56,549 bases of DNA, from positions 1-56,549 of the forward strand of contig CAMDRT010000031.1 in the NCBI GenBank assembly GCA_945906815.1, read 5' to 3'. Position numbers and translations under genes: made by a program. The notes beneath the pieces were generated by a model. The model saw nothing but the letters and a program-made list of their open reading frames with translations, had not been told where the DNA came from and did no database searches. Of this stretch, positions 18,501-26,576 are shown piece after piece (position 1 is the stretch's first letter; each line of letters opens with the position of its first letter). This DNA comes from Bordetella parapertussis (GTDB taxonomy: Bacteria > Pseudomonadota > Gammaproteobacteria > Burkholderiales > SG8-41).

Positions 18501-19901
18501 CTCAGTGCTGCGCTTGTAAAAATTCAGATCCAGACTCACACCCCGTGCATGGGTGGTATCGCGCTCACGGGTCATCGTAACTATGACATCCATCGCCTTT
18601 TCGAAGGCCGGAATTTTCGAATCCAGTTGGAACGTGATGACCGCAAGCGCGGCAAGCCAGAACAGGGCCACCACAGCCGTAGTCCAACGTATAGCCCTCA
18701 CGGTCTGGTTGCGGCTGCCCAGCGCCTGGCGGGAAGCGCGAGCCAGACCAAATTCGGCGAAAACCTTTTGTTCGAAAAGGTCCTTGATGAACGCCGGCTC
18801 ACGGATGGAATTGTCCCCCGGCATTACGGGCTCGATCCGATCGACCAGACTCGCCACCGGCACAGCCGCGGAGGCTGGGTCTGCGACCATGGCAGCTTGG
18901 ACCTTGGCGGCCTGGCCGGCGTCGCCGCTCAGGTAGATGCCGCGAAAATAAAACGTCTCATGGTAGGCACTGGGAAGAAACACCTGGTCGAGGTAGGCGC
19001 GCAAGCCCTGGTGCAAAGTGCCGAGTTCGTTGGGAAACAGCACGAAGGCATCGGGATTCTCGGTAACGCGCCCGGCAGCCAGAAGTTCAGCCTGCACCTG
19101 GGAGATTTCCTGGACGATGGCGTTGACGCCTTTTTGCGCCCAGTCGCTCTGGTAGCCGCCCTCAAAATCATGGGGGTTGGACCAGCCGAGCATGCCGTCG
19201 CGCAGGTGCTTGGGCAGCGCGCGCGCAAAACTGGAAAACCCCGGAATGCGGTCGCATTGGGTGACGACCACATAAACCGGAAAGCGCACGCCGAAACGGC
19301 TTTGCGCCTGCCACAGGCGCCGATGTATCAATTCGCCTTTTTGCGCAAGACTGTCGGCGGAGGAGGAGCTCACGGAAAGGAGATCCATAGCGGAAATCGC
19401 CACTACCACGCCGTCAACCGGGCGCTGCGGACGGTACTTTTCAGTCAAATGCAGCAGTGTCTGCCAAGGCTGATCCGAGCCTGGCCCGCCGCCGCCGCCG
19501 CCGCCGCCAAGATACTCGCCCGCAATGTCGAGAACCACGCCGCGATTGAAATAATTCCAGCCCACGCCTACATGGTGCACAGTGCCGGCTGCCACCTTGT
19601 AGGCTCGATCAATGCCGGAGGATTCGATTAACGTGCTTTTACCGGCGCCCGATTCACCGATCAGCATGATCCAGGGGATGCGGTAGCGGCGCCCGCGAGA
19701 GGCTAGGTTAGCCTCGAGATGAGAGATCGCGCTGGCAAACGACCAGCGCAGCACGGACACGTTGCGTTGGGTAGCGTTCTCGGACTCCCTGACCGACTGC
19801 GCCTGCGCGCGCCGCCTGGCGAGGCGAGCCACATACCACAGCAGCAGCAGGGTCAGCAGGATGAGCGCCGCCACCCCGATGACGTAATAGTTCAGCGGCA
19901 C
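15585..19901 (-). CDS. tssM: T6SS inner-membrane complex protein TssM (IcmF)
   Basis: 1438 residues, longer than the 1100-1250 usual for TssM. One membrane helix lies at about 7-25. A cytoplasmic GTPase-like domain follows with Walker A GESGAGKST near 80 and the IcmF motif PVYVVVTQCDRIPGF. A further membrane helix lies near 404-423. The long periplasmic part ends in the C-terminal IcmF domain (LRWRPGMPIALTLRWAKD). A run of Gly near residues 131-138 comes from a GCC trinucleotide tract. TssM spans the inner membrane and periplasm, binding TssL and TssJ. The usual N-terminal hairpin of two helices appears here as a single helix, so the true start could be upstream, though the 46-bp gap to tssL argues against it. 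Confidence 0.96.
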   Translation of the reverse strand: MPLNYYVIGVAALILLTLLLLWYVARLARRRAQAQSVRESENATQRNVSVLRWSFASAISHLEANLASRGRRYRIPWIMLIGESGAGKSTLIESSGIDRAYKVAAGTVHHVGVGWNYFNRGVVLDIAGEYLGGGGGGGGPGSDQPWQTLLHLTEKYRPQRPVDGVVVAISAMDLLSVSSSSADSLAQKGELIHRRLWQAQSRFGVRFPVYVVVTQCDRIPGFSSFARALPKHLRDGMLGWSNPHDFEGGYQSDWAQKGVNAIVQEISQVQAELLAAGRVTENPDAFVLFPNELGTLHQGLRAYLDQVFLPSAYHETFYFRGIYLSGDAGQAAKVQAAMVADPASAAVPVASLVDRIEPVMPGDNSIREPAFIKDLFEQKVFAEFGLARASRQALGSRNQTVRAIRWTTAVVALFWLAALAVITFQLDSKIPAFEKAMDVIVTMTRERDTTHARGVSLDLNFYKRSTEALLHSMAPLGDVRLWRVAIPGSWPGVTELHSQIQRVLLEGFQDLVFNLVRKGLNVKVAELTGVKRNETSTELAAVGECLPWKDNDATEQPLLTIAMEDLPEFAVLREQISNMVRLETNLATFARLRKGEAEMSDLRALLGYTWKIDLPESLDKGRYQIAAMKQGYPFTNKPPGDTFRQAAPCAVRQNVGRINARFFSQNPILGLSQDISNRISALVGAAGRTAQEDEPYADLLKQIDVLDGLLKSPRARWLVGGERELGPAYADLWRLVGSVSVLGAGVVERARIDTQTEINELTRNIGTVTAEGIGPIVVRATDGALALSPEVSAFRTAMAALLKQRFMAEGDVRTLEVRIDPRTVVRWDAKRLDEAIALAEEQRRFLKDHLTKFPPALQDEMRAIADRRLGRRMTDLVAKAEILSLESPRARVAGAEPEADAHDLDKSGPQLVRLLTLLKEIGANGTYDALTTLLRRDAVRGLVAIHRALENSELYSVRDGNFSWWEGAKNPAIPAFRVADMQALADFLAQQYGQVESLAAMSVPLLGVVDNAGIRLDSATTQTVRRLRSVIREVDRFKNKNPRSAVVELEAFIRTEMAEVDGQNCVEKMSPRIGVARDADFFQERQLALRRKLLARCVELASQEARRAYAVIDKGFDPIRGRFPFGATPVRGPGGEADPEDVIQFLKLYERYAKAMLPFLGGRAGPGAPPALTLNERGSATAFMEQMTRVRAFLAPLLPPDEATGALGYDLSVEFRVNQGGEVDGNKIVDWQLEVGDQVQKLRDPARTLRWRPGMPIALTLRWAKDAPTTPVNEGTQAQLAMDGKNVIYRYSGDWALVSLLRWQAAPADAPTRAEVRPHLLKFEFATQAVTAAGQFRSVAPESRARVFMRVTVMPGGKKDVLSLPVFPVAVPGLAVEPTATQPPMAAPATAQRLRWRESFGGLIPGSRPGWPDPYGGALSERRSAAKASPKPAAVQTP
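19489..19509. repeat. GCC trinucleotide tract in tssM
   Basis: Seven consecutive gcc/ccg-type triplets encode a polyglycine run in the cytoplasmic domain of TssM. Slippage in units of three bases would change the number of glycines without a frameshift. Confidence 0.85.
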
Positions 19902-19947
19902 GTTGCGCTCCAGCTGAATTCAGCAGACTGCATCGCGTGCGTTTTCC

Positions 19948-20760
19948 CTATTTCTTCGCCTGGGCATGGGCATGGGAACTCGTATCGCCAGTGATACGCA
20001 GCGCCTGCACCAGAGGCCCGGCCTTCCATTCCCAGAGCACCTGCGATAGGCCGAGCACGCAAACAAAGACGACGACGAACAGGGTAACTGCCCGCCCGAT
20101 ATGCGGTATTTGCTGGGGCACGGCATCGCCGACCGTAAATGCATAGGCCTGCGGCGTGACCCGCCGCGCCGGGTTGGTCGGATCAGGATCCTGCCCAAAG
20201 CGCATACGATAGAGGGCGGCGCGGTACGACTGCATGCGCGCCGCGCAATCGGTTCCCCGATAGCGCCCCTCGAAGCCCAAGGACAGCGCAAACAGATAGA
20301 TCAATGCCAAATCCAGCCGCGCCGGATCGCGCAAGCGCAGCAGTTCATCGAGTCGCTCGAAAAACTGGTCGCCCGCCACGCGCGTCTGGAACAGGGCCGC
20401 CTCGATCAGGCAGGAGGTCCAGACGTCGCGTCCCGGCCATTCGACGCGCAGCATCGCCTCGTCAGCCAGTGCCGCTAGGACATACTGGGCTTCGCGGTTA
20501 ATGTCAAAGGAGTGGGCGCCGCCGACGCGCTGCGCCTCGATCGACTGCAGTTCGAGTATGCCCAGCAATTGCCGGTTGATCGACTGAGCCATCGTCAGCG
20601 CCGCGCCACCAGCCGCAAGCGGAGCGTCTAACGCGGCCCCCGAACGCGGCGACGCAACCCGCTGCTTCACCGCCATCAACTCAGCATAAAATCCCCGGAA
20701 CTGATCAACGAGATAGGACCCTCCGGGTGAATACGCAGAGGGATTCCAGTCCACAGGCAT
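19948..20760 (-). CDS. tssL: T6SS inner-membrane protein TssL, short form
   Basis: 270 residues from the ATG at 20760, chosen because a ggggag ribosome-binding site lies just upstream. A longer start at 20790 is possible. The cytoplasmic DotU domain shows YLVDQFRGFYAELMAVKQ, AQYVLAALADEAML, FFERLDELL and LSLGFEGRYRG. A single C-terminal membrane helix lies at about residues 223-241, followed by only about 25 residues. No OmpA or other peptidoglycan-binding domain follows. TssL bridges TssM and the baseplate through TssK. Confidence 0.95.
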   Translation of the reverse strand: MPVDWNPSAYSPGGSYLVDQFRGFYAELMAVKQRVASPRSGAALDAPLAAGGAALTMAQSINRQLLGILELQSIEAQRVGGAHSFDINREAQYVLAALADEAMLRVEWPGRDVWTSCLIEAALFQTRVAGDQFFERLDELLRLRDPARLDLALIYLFALSLGFEGRYRGTDCAARMQSYRAALYRMRFGQDPDPTNPARRVTPQAYAFTVGDAVPQQIPHIGRAVTLFVVVFVCVLGLSQVLWEWKAGPLVQALRITGDTSSHAHAQAKK

Positions 20761-20817
20761 CAGATTTTCTCCCCGCCGGCAGGCGCCCACGAGCAGCCCA
20801 GGTGCCGGACCCGAGCG

Positions 20818-22122
20818 TCAGGCGGTGACATATAGAATGATCTCTGCGGGCCGCTGCATGGCGGCGCTTTCACCGCGGTTAGCCATCAGCAAGGGGCGCC
20901 CCGGAACCACAAAAGCCTGGTCGACCTTGATGGCAAACAGCGTCAGGCCCGCCCCACCGGCCAACGCCATTTCTTCGGCGCGCTCTATGCGCGCGCGCGC
21001 CGCACCCAGAATGCGCTTCTCGCGCAAATCACCGAGCACGGTGTCGGAACCGATCAGCGCGCCATCCATCCAATCGGCAATTTCCCGCTCAGAAGACCCC
21101 CGCACGCCGACCACCAATCGCTCGCCCAGCCATTCTGAGGGTATCGTCAGGGAGAAATTGCCATGATCCAGGGCAAACTTGATCTCACGATAGGTCTGGC
21201 TTACCGCCTCCAGCATCGAGCCGACTTGGCCGAGCAAGGCGTCGAAGGCACTGCGCAAATCGGTATGCCGGTAGGGAACCGGCGCGGGGGGAACAGACCC
21301 CGCGCGCAACAGGCTGAGCGGCCCCAATAGACTTGAGAGCGCAACATACAGCGGGTAGGGGTGGATGCCGTCCGTCCCCAGCACCGCCTCGTAGTAGGGC
21401 AGGAACTCGACGACACTGCGCAGCCGGTCGCGGATTTCCAGAAACTGCAGGCGATCTTCGAAGCCGGACGAGGGTGCTGCAGTGTGCTTGGCGAGAAAAA
21501 CGCTTTTCTCGCGCATGCGCGCTGCCAGCGCATTGCACGACTGCCAGAGCGGCATCTCGCGCGCGAGTGCGAGCATGGGCGGGACGAATTCTCCAAGCGT
21601 GAATACGCCGTTTTCGCGCTTGACGGCGGCGAGCGGCAAGCTCACATACCGGGAAGAGGGCGCATCGCCGGCAAGCAGCTGCAGCTTCGGCCTCAGCCTG
21701 GGAATTTCAATCGGCTCGGATTCGGCGCGCTCGTCGATCACCAGCTCGCCCGCCACCGAATTGTAGCGGTCGGGGCCTATCGCCACAGCAAGGTAGATCT
21801 TGAGTTCGCCGGCTTCGAGCCACTTCGCAAAAGACTCCAGATCCAGCTCGAGCGGGACCTCGCCGGCGGCTCCCGGCGCATGCGACACCACCTGCCCGTC
21901 GGGCATGATTGCCTCGAGGCGCAGCAGGCGCAGCAGCCCTGCACCCAGCAAATCTTGGTCCAGCTCCAGGTCGCGCACACCCCAGCAGAACGGCAGACCG
22001 GCAAGGACATGGTAGGCAAGCAGCTGCTCATTGCGCAGCGCCAACTGCTGAAAATGCTGGGGCGCGAGCAACAGACCCTCGTGCCACTGAATAGCTTCCG
22101 TGAGGTCTTTTGCGTTTTTCAT
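20818..22122 (-). CDS. tssK: T6SS baseplate connector TssK
   Basis: 434 residues of the VasE/ImpJ family. The start IQWHEGLLLAPQHFQQLALR is the family hallmark, followed by FCWGVRDLELDQDLLGAGLL. The C-terminal domain carries AMQRPAEIILYVTA. TssK trimers link the baseplate wedges to the cytoplasmic domains of TssL and TssM. It lies between tssJ and tssL with short spacers and is part of the first transcription unit. Confidence 0.96.
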   Translation of the reverse strand: MKNAKDLTEAIQWHEGLLLAPQHFQQLALRNEQLLAYHVLAGLPFCWGVRDLELDQDLLGAGLLRLLRLEAIMPDGQVVSHAPGAAGEVPLELDLESFAKWLEAGELKIYLAVAIGPDRYNSVAGELVIDERAESEPIEIPRLRPKLQLLAGDAPSSRYVSLPLAAVKRENGVFTLGEFVPPMLALAREMPLWQSCNALAARMREKSVFLAKHTAAPSSGFEDRLQFLEIRDRLRSVVEFLPYYEAVLGTDGIHPYPLYVALSSLLGPLSLLRAGSVPPAPVPYRHTDLRSAFDALLGQVGSMLEAVSQTYREIKFALDHGNFSLTIPSEWLGERLVVGVRGSSEREIADWMDGALIGSDTVLGDLREKRILGAARARIERAEEMALAGGAGLTLFAIKVDQAFVVPGRPLLMANRGESAAMQRPAEIILYVTA

Positions 22123-22171
22123 TGCCCTGCCTCATGGAGCGCGGTAGCGGAGCGGTTGGTCGCGGCAAACG

Positions 22172-22714
22172 TCATTTTGCCGGCACTCCCCGGGCGTTCA
22201 CGGTAAAACCCCTAGCCAACAGACGAATGATGGCGCCATCCTGGAAATTGTCGATGCGCGCCCGGTGCTCCCCCGGCGTCAGGTAATTGGCATAGACCAT
22301 CACGGCGTAGGCGCGCTTGTCCTTGAGCTTTTCTCCGGACAATCTCACGTCCTGTCCCGGCGAGAGTTCCCATTTGAAGGATTCATATCCACCGGGGTAA
22401 TTTTTCAGTACGTCCTCGCGCTGCTCGAACCATTTAGCCGCTGTCAGTTCGGAGATTTTTTTCAACACGTCCGGATCCTGAACCAGCACAATTTCCACCT
22501 CCAGCGCCGTGTTGAGATTGGCACCCTTGTCGGTGAACACGTTGATGTCACCGACTTCAACTCTGGGAACTTTCGGAATGAACGCACCCTTGATCATGTC
22601 CATGGCGCCACAAGCGGAAAGCACCACCGACAGCATGCACACTGAAATGCCGTGCGCCAGGCTGGTTGATGTTACAAATCTGATTTTTTTAGTCCAACCC
22701 ATGATTGCCGTCAC
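22172..22714 (-). CDS. tssJ: T6SS outer-membrane lipoprotein TssJ
   Basis: 180 residues from a GTG at 22714; an ATG four codons in (22702) is an equally possible start. A hydrophobic signal peptide ends in a lipobox (VVLSAC, Cys35) followed by Gly-Ala, so outer-membrane sorting is expected. The mature domain has the TssJ beta-sandwich features VEVGDINVFTDKGANLNTAL and ADYVMVYANYLTPGEHRA-like strands near the C terminus. TssJ binds the periplasmic C terminus of TssM. It is the first gene of the tssJKLMA unit, and its upstream region holds no other T6SS gene. Confidence 0.93.
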   Translation of the reverse strand: MTAIMGWTKKIRFVTSTSLAHGISVCMLSVVLSACGAMDMIKGAFIPKVPRVEVGDINVFTDKGANLNTALEVEIVLVQDPDVLKKISELTAAKWFEQREDVLKNYPGGYESFKWELSPGQDVRLSGEKLKDKRAYAVMVYANYLTPGEHRARIDNFQDGAIIRLLARGFTVNARGVPAK

Positions 22715-23099
22715 GCCCTCACGTTCGCCTCAGTAGCAATCGCTCCGTGTTTTCAACGAATAACATCTGCATCTTGTATTAATTTCTAGAAGAATAGCAC
22801 AACCATTTGTTTTGCATATTAATTTTATATGTTTTCCACCCCAGGATGAGCAGTATTGGCATCGCCCTGATGAAGGCAAGCTACCTGCTGGGCGATGTCC
22901 TGGTGTACTGCCGTTAGATTCCGAGCGCGCTTGCAGCCGGAGCATCCTCACGCGAGGTGCGAGTTCTACCCCTGCCCGTGTGGCAGGTTCACCTCCGAGA
23001 CGAAAACCGTGGGACACTGGTGGGACACAGCGAGGAAAAAATGGGGAAAATCCCAGAACGTGATCGAGTCTGTTAGCCGTTTTGGGGTAAGCGCACACT
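22715..23099. other. Intergenic region between divergent tssJ and dnaQ-like gene
   Basis: This 385-bp stretch should hold the promoters of the T6SS unit (minus) and the exonuclease gene (plus). The part next to tssJ (22740-22830) is A+T-rich. The middle part is G+C-rich, is open in several frames, and has no product I recognise. A 9-base direct repeat (gtgggacac) occurs twice, near 23010 and 23021, separated by two bases. I see no tRNA, terminator or phage remnant. Confidence 0.4.
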
Positions 23100-23717
23100 A
23101 TGGAAATTCATGCAGTCATAGACTTCGAAACAACCGGTCTCTCTCCGGCCCTGGGTGCGCGGCCGACAGAAGTCGCTATTGTTCTCGTCGCCGAGGGCAA
23201 GATCATCGATCGTTTTCAGAGCCTGATGAATCCAGGCGTATCTATTCCCAATGACATACAGGTGTTGACCGGCATCACCAATGCCATGGTCCGTAAGGCC
23301 CCCAAGGTTGAGGCCGTGATGCGCGATGCCGTGCAATTTGTGGGCCCCCATCCCATGGTTGCGCACAACGCCGCCTTCGACAGCAAGTTCTGGGATGCTG
23401 AGTTACGCCGCAATCATGGAAAGCGCAAACAGGAATTCGCTTGTTCCATGCTCCTGGCTCGACGAGTTTTCCCGGAAGCACCGAATCACAAATTGGGCAC
23501 TCTCGTGCGGACGCTGGGTCTGCCCGCAACAGGCCGTTACCATCGCGCACTGGCCGATGCTGAAGCCACAGCCCATCTGTTGCTGCACATTCAGCAAGAA
23601 CTCCAGCGACGTTTTCACCTTGCCGCAGTGAGCCACGCATTGCTGTTAGACATACAAACCGCGAGCCGCAGCCAACTCGATGCTTGCATACGTCGCCACC
23701 GGAGTAGCGAAAGCTGA
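23100..23717 (+). CDS. DnaQ-like 3'-5' exonuclease (DEDDh family)
   Basis: 205 residues. All three exonuclease motifs are present: ExoI DFETTG (Asp8, Glu10), ExoII AHNAAFD near residues 88-93, and ExoIII YHRALADAEAT near 147-157 with the His and Asp of the DEDDh type. This fold hydrolyses nucleotides from 3' ends and serves as a proofreading subunit or a stand-alone repair or RNA-processing nuclease. The length is close to a bare exonuclease domain, with no polymerase or GIY-YIG extension. It stands alone, divergent from the T6SS, and is followed by a terminator. Confidence 0.9.
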   Translation: MEIHAVIDFETTGLSPALGARPTEVAIVLVAEGKIIDRFQSLMNPGVSIPNDIQVLTGITNAMVRKAPKVEAVMRDAVQFVGPHPMVAHNAAFDSKFWDAELRRNHGKRKQEFACSMLLARRVFPEAPNHKLGTLVRTLGLPATGRYHRALADAEATAHLLLHIQQELQRRFHLAAVSHALLLDIQTASRSQLDACIRRHRSSES

Positions 23718-23833
23718 TTGACAAAAAGGGAAGGCGCGATCTACTCGACGGGCTCTTTGCTCGCGCATTGGGCGAGAAAACTGAGTGATGCCAAACGCCC
23801 GTGCGATCCGGCGCGACATCAGCAAGTATCACC

Positions 23834-23854
23834 CCGCCCGTCACGGCGGTTTTT
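23834..23854 (+). terminator. Rho-independent terminator
   Basis: A ccgcc/ggcgg stem with a six-base loop is followed directly by five T residues. It lies about 115 bp after the exonuclease stop and about 85 bp before the quinone oxidoreductase start, so it separates the exonuclease from the catabolic cluster. Confidence 0.65.
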
Positions 23855-23937
23855 CTATACAATTCAGGTTCGTTTCCTGGCGCGGCTATTCCCGCCGGCG
23901 CCGTAATAAATATTCATGTTAAACAAGGAGCTACACC

Positions 23938-24909
23938 ATGCCCCACGCGATACGCATACATCAGAACGGCGGACCCGAAGTTTTGCAATGGGAGGAAGTG
24001 GCGGTTACCAAGCCTGGTCCTGGCGAAGTGCGGGTGCGCAACACCGCCGTGGGTTTGAATTTTATCGATACCTACCAGCGCTCCGGTTTGTATCCGATGC
24101 CGTTGCCGATGACGCTGGGCTCCGAAGGCGCGGGTGTGGTTGAAGCGCTCGGCCCGCGGGTCAAAGGGCTTAAAGTGGGTGACCGCGTGGCCTACGCCGG
24201 CCCCATAGGCGCGTATGCCGAAGTGTTGATACGCCCGGTGGCGCGGCTGGTGAAGATCCCTGCGGGCATCAGCGATCAGACCGCCGCCGCGATGATGTTA
24301 AAGGGCATGACCGCGTGGTACCTGCTGCGCCGCACGTATAAGGTGAAAAAGGGCGACACCATACTGGTGCACGCAGCCGCCGGCGGCGTGGGACAAATTC
24401 TTTGTCAGTGGGGCAAGCACCTGGGCGCCACCGTGATCGGCACCGTGGGCAGCGATGCCAAAGCGCCGGTGGCAAAAAAAGCGGGCTGCAAATATGTGAT
24501 CGTCGCCGAACGTGAAACGATCTCAAAAAGAGTGCGCGAAATCACCAAGGGCAAAGGCGTACCGGTGGTGTATGACGGCACCGGCAAAGAGACCTTCATG
24601 GATTCGCTGGATTGTCTGGCGCCCTTGGGGGTGATGGCCAGTTACGGCAGCGCGTCCGGCGCGGTGCCGCCGGTGAATATCGGCATTCTTGCGGCAAAAG
24701 GATCGCTGTTTCTCACGCGCCCGACTTTGGCGACCTACACCGCCTCGCGCGTAGACCTCGACGCCGCCGCACGTGATTTGTTCTCGGTGGTGAAAAAAGG
24801 CGCGGTCAAAATTGCCATCAATCAAACCTATCCGCTGTGCGAGGCGGCACAGGCGCATCGCGACTTGGAAGGCCGCAAGACTACAGGATCGACGGTGTTG
24901 CTGCCCTGA
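23938..24909 (+). CDS. NADPH:quinone oxidoreductase (zinc-free MDR family)
   Basis: 323 residues of the QorA type. The GroES-like N-terminal domain has VGLNFIDTYQRSGLYP and PMTLGSEGAGVV, and the Rossmann domain has the nucleotide motif HAAAGGVGQILCQWGKHLGA. Catalytic-zinc Cys/His ligands of alcohol dehydrogenases are absent, as expected for quinone reductases. It reduces quinones or activated alkenes with NADPH in the cytoplasm. A strong aaggag ribosome-binding site precedes the ATG. It heads the plus-strand catabolic run and its stop overlaps the next gene's start (TGATG). Confidence 0.92.
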   Translation: MPHAIRIHQNGGPEVLQWEEVAVTKPGPGEVRVRNTAVGLNFIDTYQRSGLYPMPLPMTLGSEGAGVVEALGPRVKGLKVGDRVAYAGPIGAYAEVLIRPVARLVKIPAGISDQTAAAMMLKGMTAWYLLRRTYKVKKGDTILVHAAAGGVGQILCQWGKHLGATVIGTVGSDAKAPVAKKAGCKYVIVAERETISKRVREITKGKGVPVVYDGTGKETFMDSLDCLAPLGVMASYGSASGAVPPVNIGILAAKGSLFLTRPTLATYTASRVDLDAAARDLFSVVKKGAVKIAINQTYPLCEAAQAHRDLEGRKTTGSTVLLP

Positions 24910-25262
24910 TGCGCGGGGCAGTTTTTATGTGGTGCGCGATGGCAGGAACGCCGCTTACGCTGTATGCGCAAGTGCAAAAGCCGGCGCCGGTGGAGGAACG
25001 CGCCAGCGACGCCGTGCCGCTGCAACTGCAACAGCAGCGTAGTAGCGTCGCGTATCGTGACCTCACCCAGGCCACGTTTGAATCCAGGCTCGCCGAGCAG
25101 GATGTGCTGAATACCCAGGATGCCTACAACGCCACCCGCGACCGGGCCGAAGCACTCCGGCTTGCGTTGGAAAAATTCATTAAAGTGCGCGACGCCGCCA
25201 AGACCAACGAAGCGGCCGTGCGCAAACGCTATGACGAGGCGTTGAGCGCCGGCACGCGTTAA
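24909..25262 (+). CDS. Small exported coiled-coil protein, unknown function
   Basis: 117 residues from the ATG at 24909, which overlaps the TGA of the upstream oxidoreductase. The frame stays open upstream to 24837, inside that gene. A short N-terminal hydrophobic segment ending LTLYAQ looks like a signal peptide. The rest is a charged amphipathic helix with heptad character (AYRDLTQATFESRLAEQDVL, YNATRDRAEALRLALEKFIK). I do not recognise the family. The overlap suggests co-expression with the oxidoreductase. Confidence 0.6.
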   Translation: MRGAVFMWCAMAGTPLTLYAQVQKPAPVEERASDAVPLQLQQQRSSVAYRDLTQATFESRLAEQDVLNTQDAYNATRDRAEALRLALEKFIKVRDAAKTNEAAVRKRYDEALSAGTR

Positions 25263-25332
25263 ACCCGGCACCCGCTATCTACTGTGGCTGAACGGCCTTT
25301 TTGGGCTTATACGATTTTTACCGTTGGATTAA

Positions 25333-26574
25333 ATGCTGCCCCTAGATAATCTGCCCCCACCGCCGACCCGCACGCCACTCGCGCTGCTCAAAGGCATTTC
25401 CGTTTTAGATCTCACCACCTCAATCGCCGGGCCCTACGCGGCGATGCTACTGGGCGACATGGGCGCGGAGGTGATCAAGGTCGAGCGCCCCGGCAAAGGC
25501 GATGACTGCCGCGCCTGGGGGCCGCCGTTTCTCGACGGGGAATCGTTGTGGTTTCTGAGCGTCAACCGCAACAAGCAAAGTGTCACGCTCGACTACACCA
25601 CCGGCGCGGGGCGCGCGGTACTGCACGACCTGGTGCGCAAAGTGGATGTGGTGATCGTGAATCTGACCGATCGCGTGCAGAAAAAGCTGGGGGTAGATCA
25701 CGCCGCGCTGGCGGCGGTGCGCGCGGACCTGGTGCATGTGTCGCTGTCGGGCTTCGGGTTGCAGGGCGCGCGCAAGGATTTTCCGTGCTACGACCTGATC
25801 GCCGAGGGCTACAGCAGCGTGATGGACCTCACCGGGGAAGCCACCAGCCCGCCGCAAAAAATTGGTACGCCCGCGGCGGATTTGCTGGCGGGCATGGACG
25901 CCGCCTACGCCGCGCTCGCCGCCTTGTTTGAGCGCCAGCGCAGCGGCAACGGGCACAAGATCGACATTGCCATGATCGACAGCATGACGCGTTTTATGTC
26001 GCCACGCATCGTGCCGTATCTCGGTTCAGGCAATGTGCCGCAGCGCAGCGGCGCGCGCGACAGCGTGATCTCGGTGTATCAAACGTTTGCCACACAAGAC
26101 CGGCCCATTACGCTGGGCCTGGGCAATGATGGCATTTTTAAACGCTTCTGGCAGGCGGTGGGGCAGCCTGCGGTGGCTGATGATCCGCGCTACGCCACCA
26201 ATGCACAGCGCTGCGGCGTACGTGCGGAAATCGTCGACAAAACGCAAGCCGTGTTGCGCACGCAGCCGCGTGAGCATTGGCTTAAATTATTTGTAGCGCA
26301 TAACGTGCCGGCGGGGCCGGTGAACAGCGCCGATGAAGTGGCGTGCGATGCGGAGCTGATCGCGCGCGGATTATTGTTTACCGCAGTCCATACCACCGCG
26401 CATGGCGAGCGAAAAATTCCGCAAGTCGGCCTCGGCATTGCGATAGATGATAACAACGCGAGCTACCGCAGCGCGCCACCGCGATTGGGCGAACATAATG
26501 AAGCTGTGCTCGGCGGTATGCTGGGCTACGATGCGGCAAAAATTGCAGACTTGAAAGCACAGAAAGCGATCTAA
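25333..26574 (+). CDS. Family III CoA-transferase (CaiB/BaiF)
   Basis: 413 residues. The N-terminal signature VLDLTTSIAGPYAAMLLGDM is followed by GAEVIKVERPGKGDDCRAWG, and the catalytic Asp appears in GTPAADLLAGMDAAY (Asp183). The substrate loop region DIAMIDSMTRF is also present. These enzymes move CoA between carboxylic acids in the cytoplasm without ATP. The stop is 2 bp before the BadI/MenB-like gene, so the two are coupled. It may activate the ring acid from an acyl-CoA donor as an alternative to the ATP-dependent ligase two genes downstream. The specific substrate cannot be read from the sequence. Confidence 0.9.
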   Translation: MLPLDNLPPPPTRTPLALLKGISVLDLTTSIAGPYAAMLLGDMGAEVIKVERPGKGDDCRAWGPPFLDGESLWFLSVNRNKQSVTLDYTTGAGRAVLHDLVRKVDVVIVNLTDRVQKKLGVDHAALAAVRADLVHVSLSGFGLQGARKDFPCYDLIAEGYSSVMDLTGEATSPPQKIGTPAADLLAGMDAAYAALAALFERQRSGNGHKIDIAMIDSMTRFMSPRIVPYLGSGNVPQRSGARDSVISVYQTFATQDRPITLGLGNDGIFKRFWQAVGQPAVADDPRYATNAQRCGVRAEIVDKTQAVLRTQPREHWLKLFVAHNVPAGPVNSADEVACDAELIARGLLFTAVHTTAHGERKIPQVGLGIAIDDNNASYRSAPPRLGEHNEAVLGGMLGYDAAKIADLKAQKAI

Positions 26575-26576
26575 AA

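Noticed and set aside
22812..23098. Possible small genes or a phage attachment site between tssJ and the exonuclease gene
   Set aside because: The open frames carry no family motif, the repeated gtgggacac is only 9 bases, and no integrase or tRNA is nearby.
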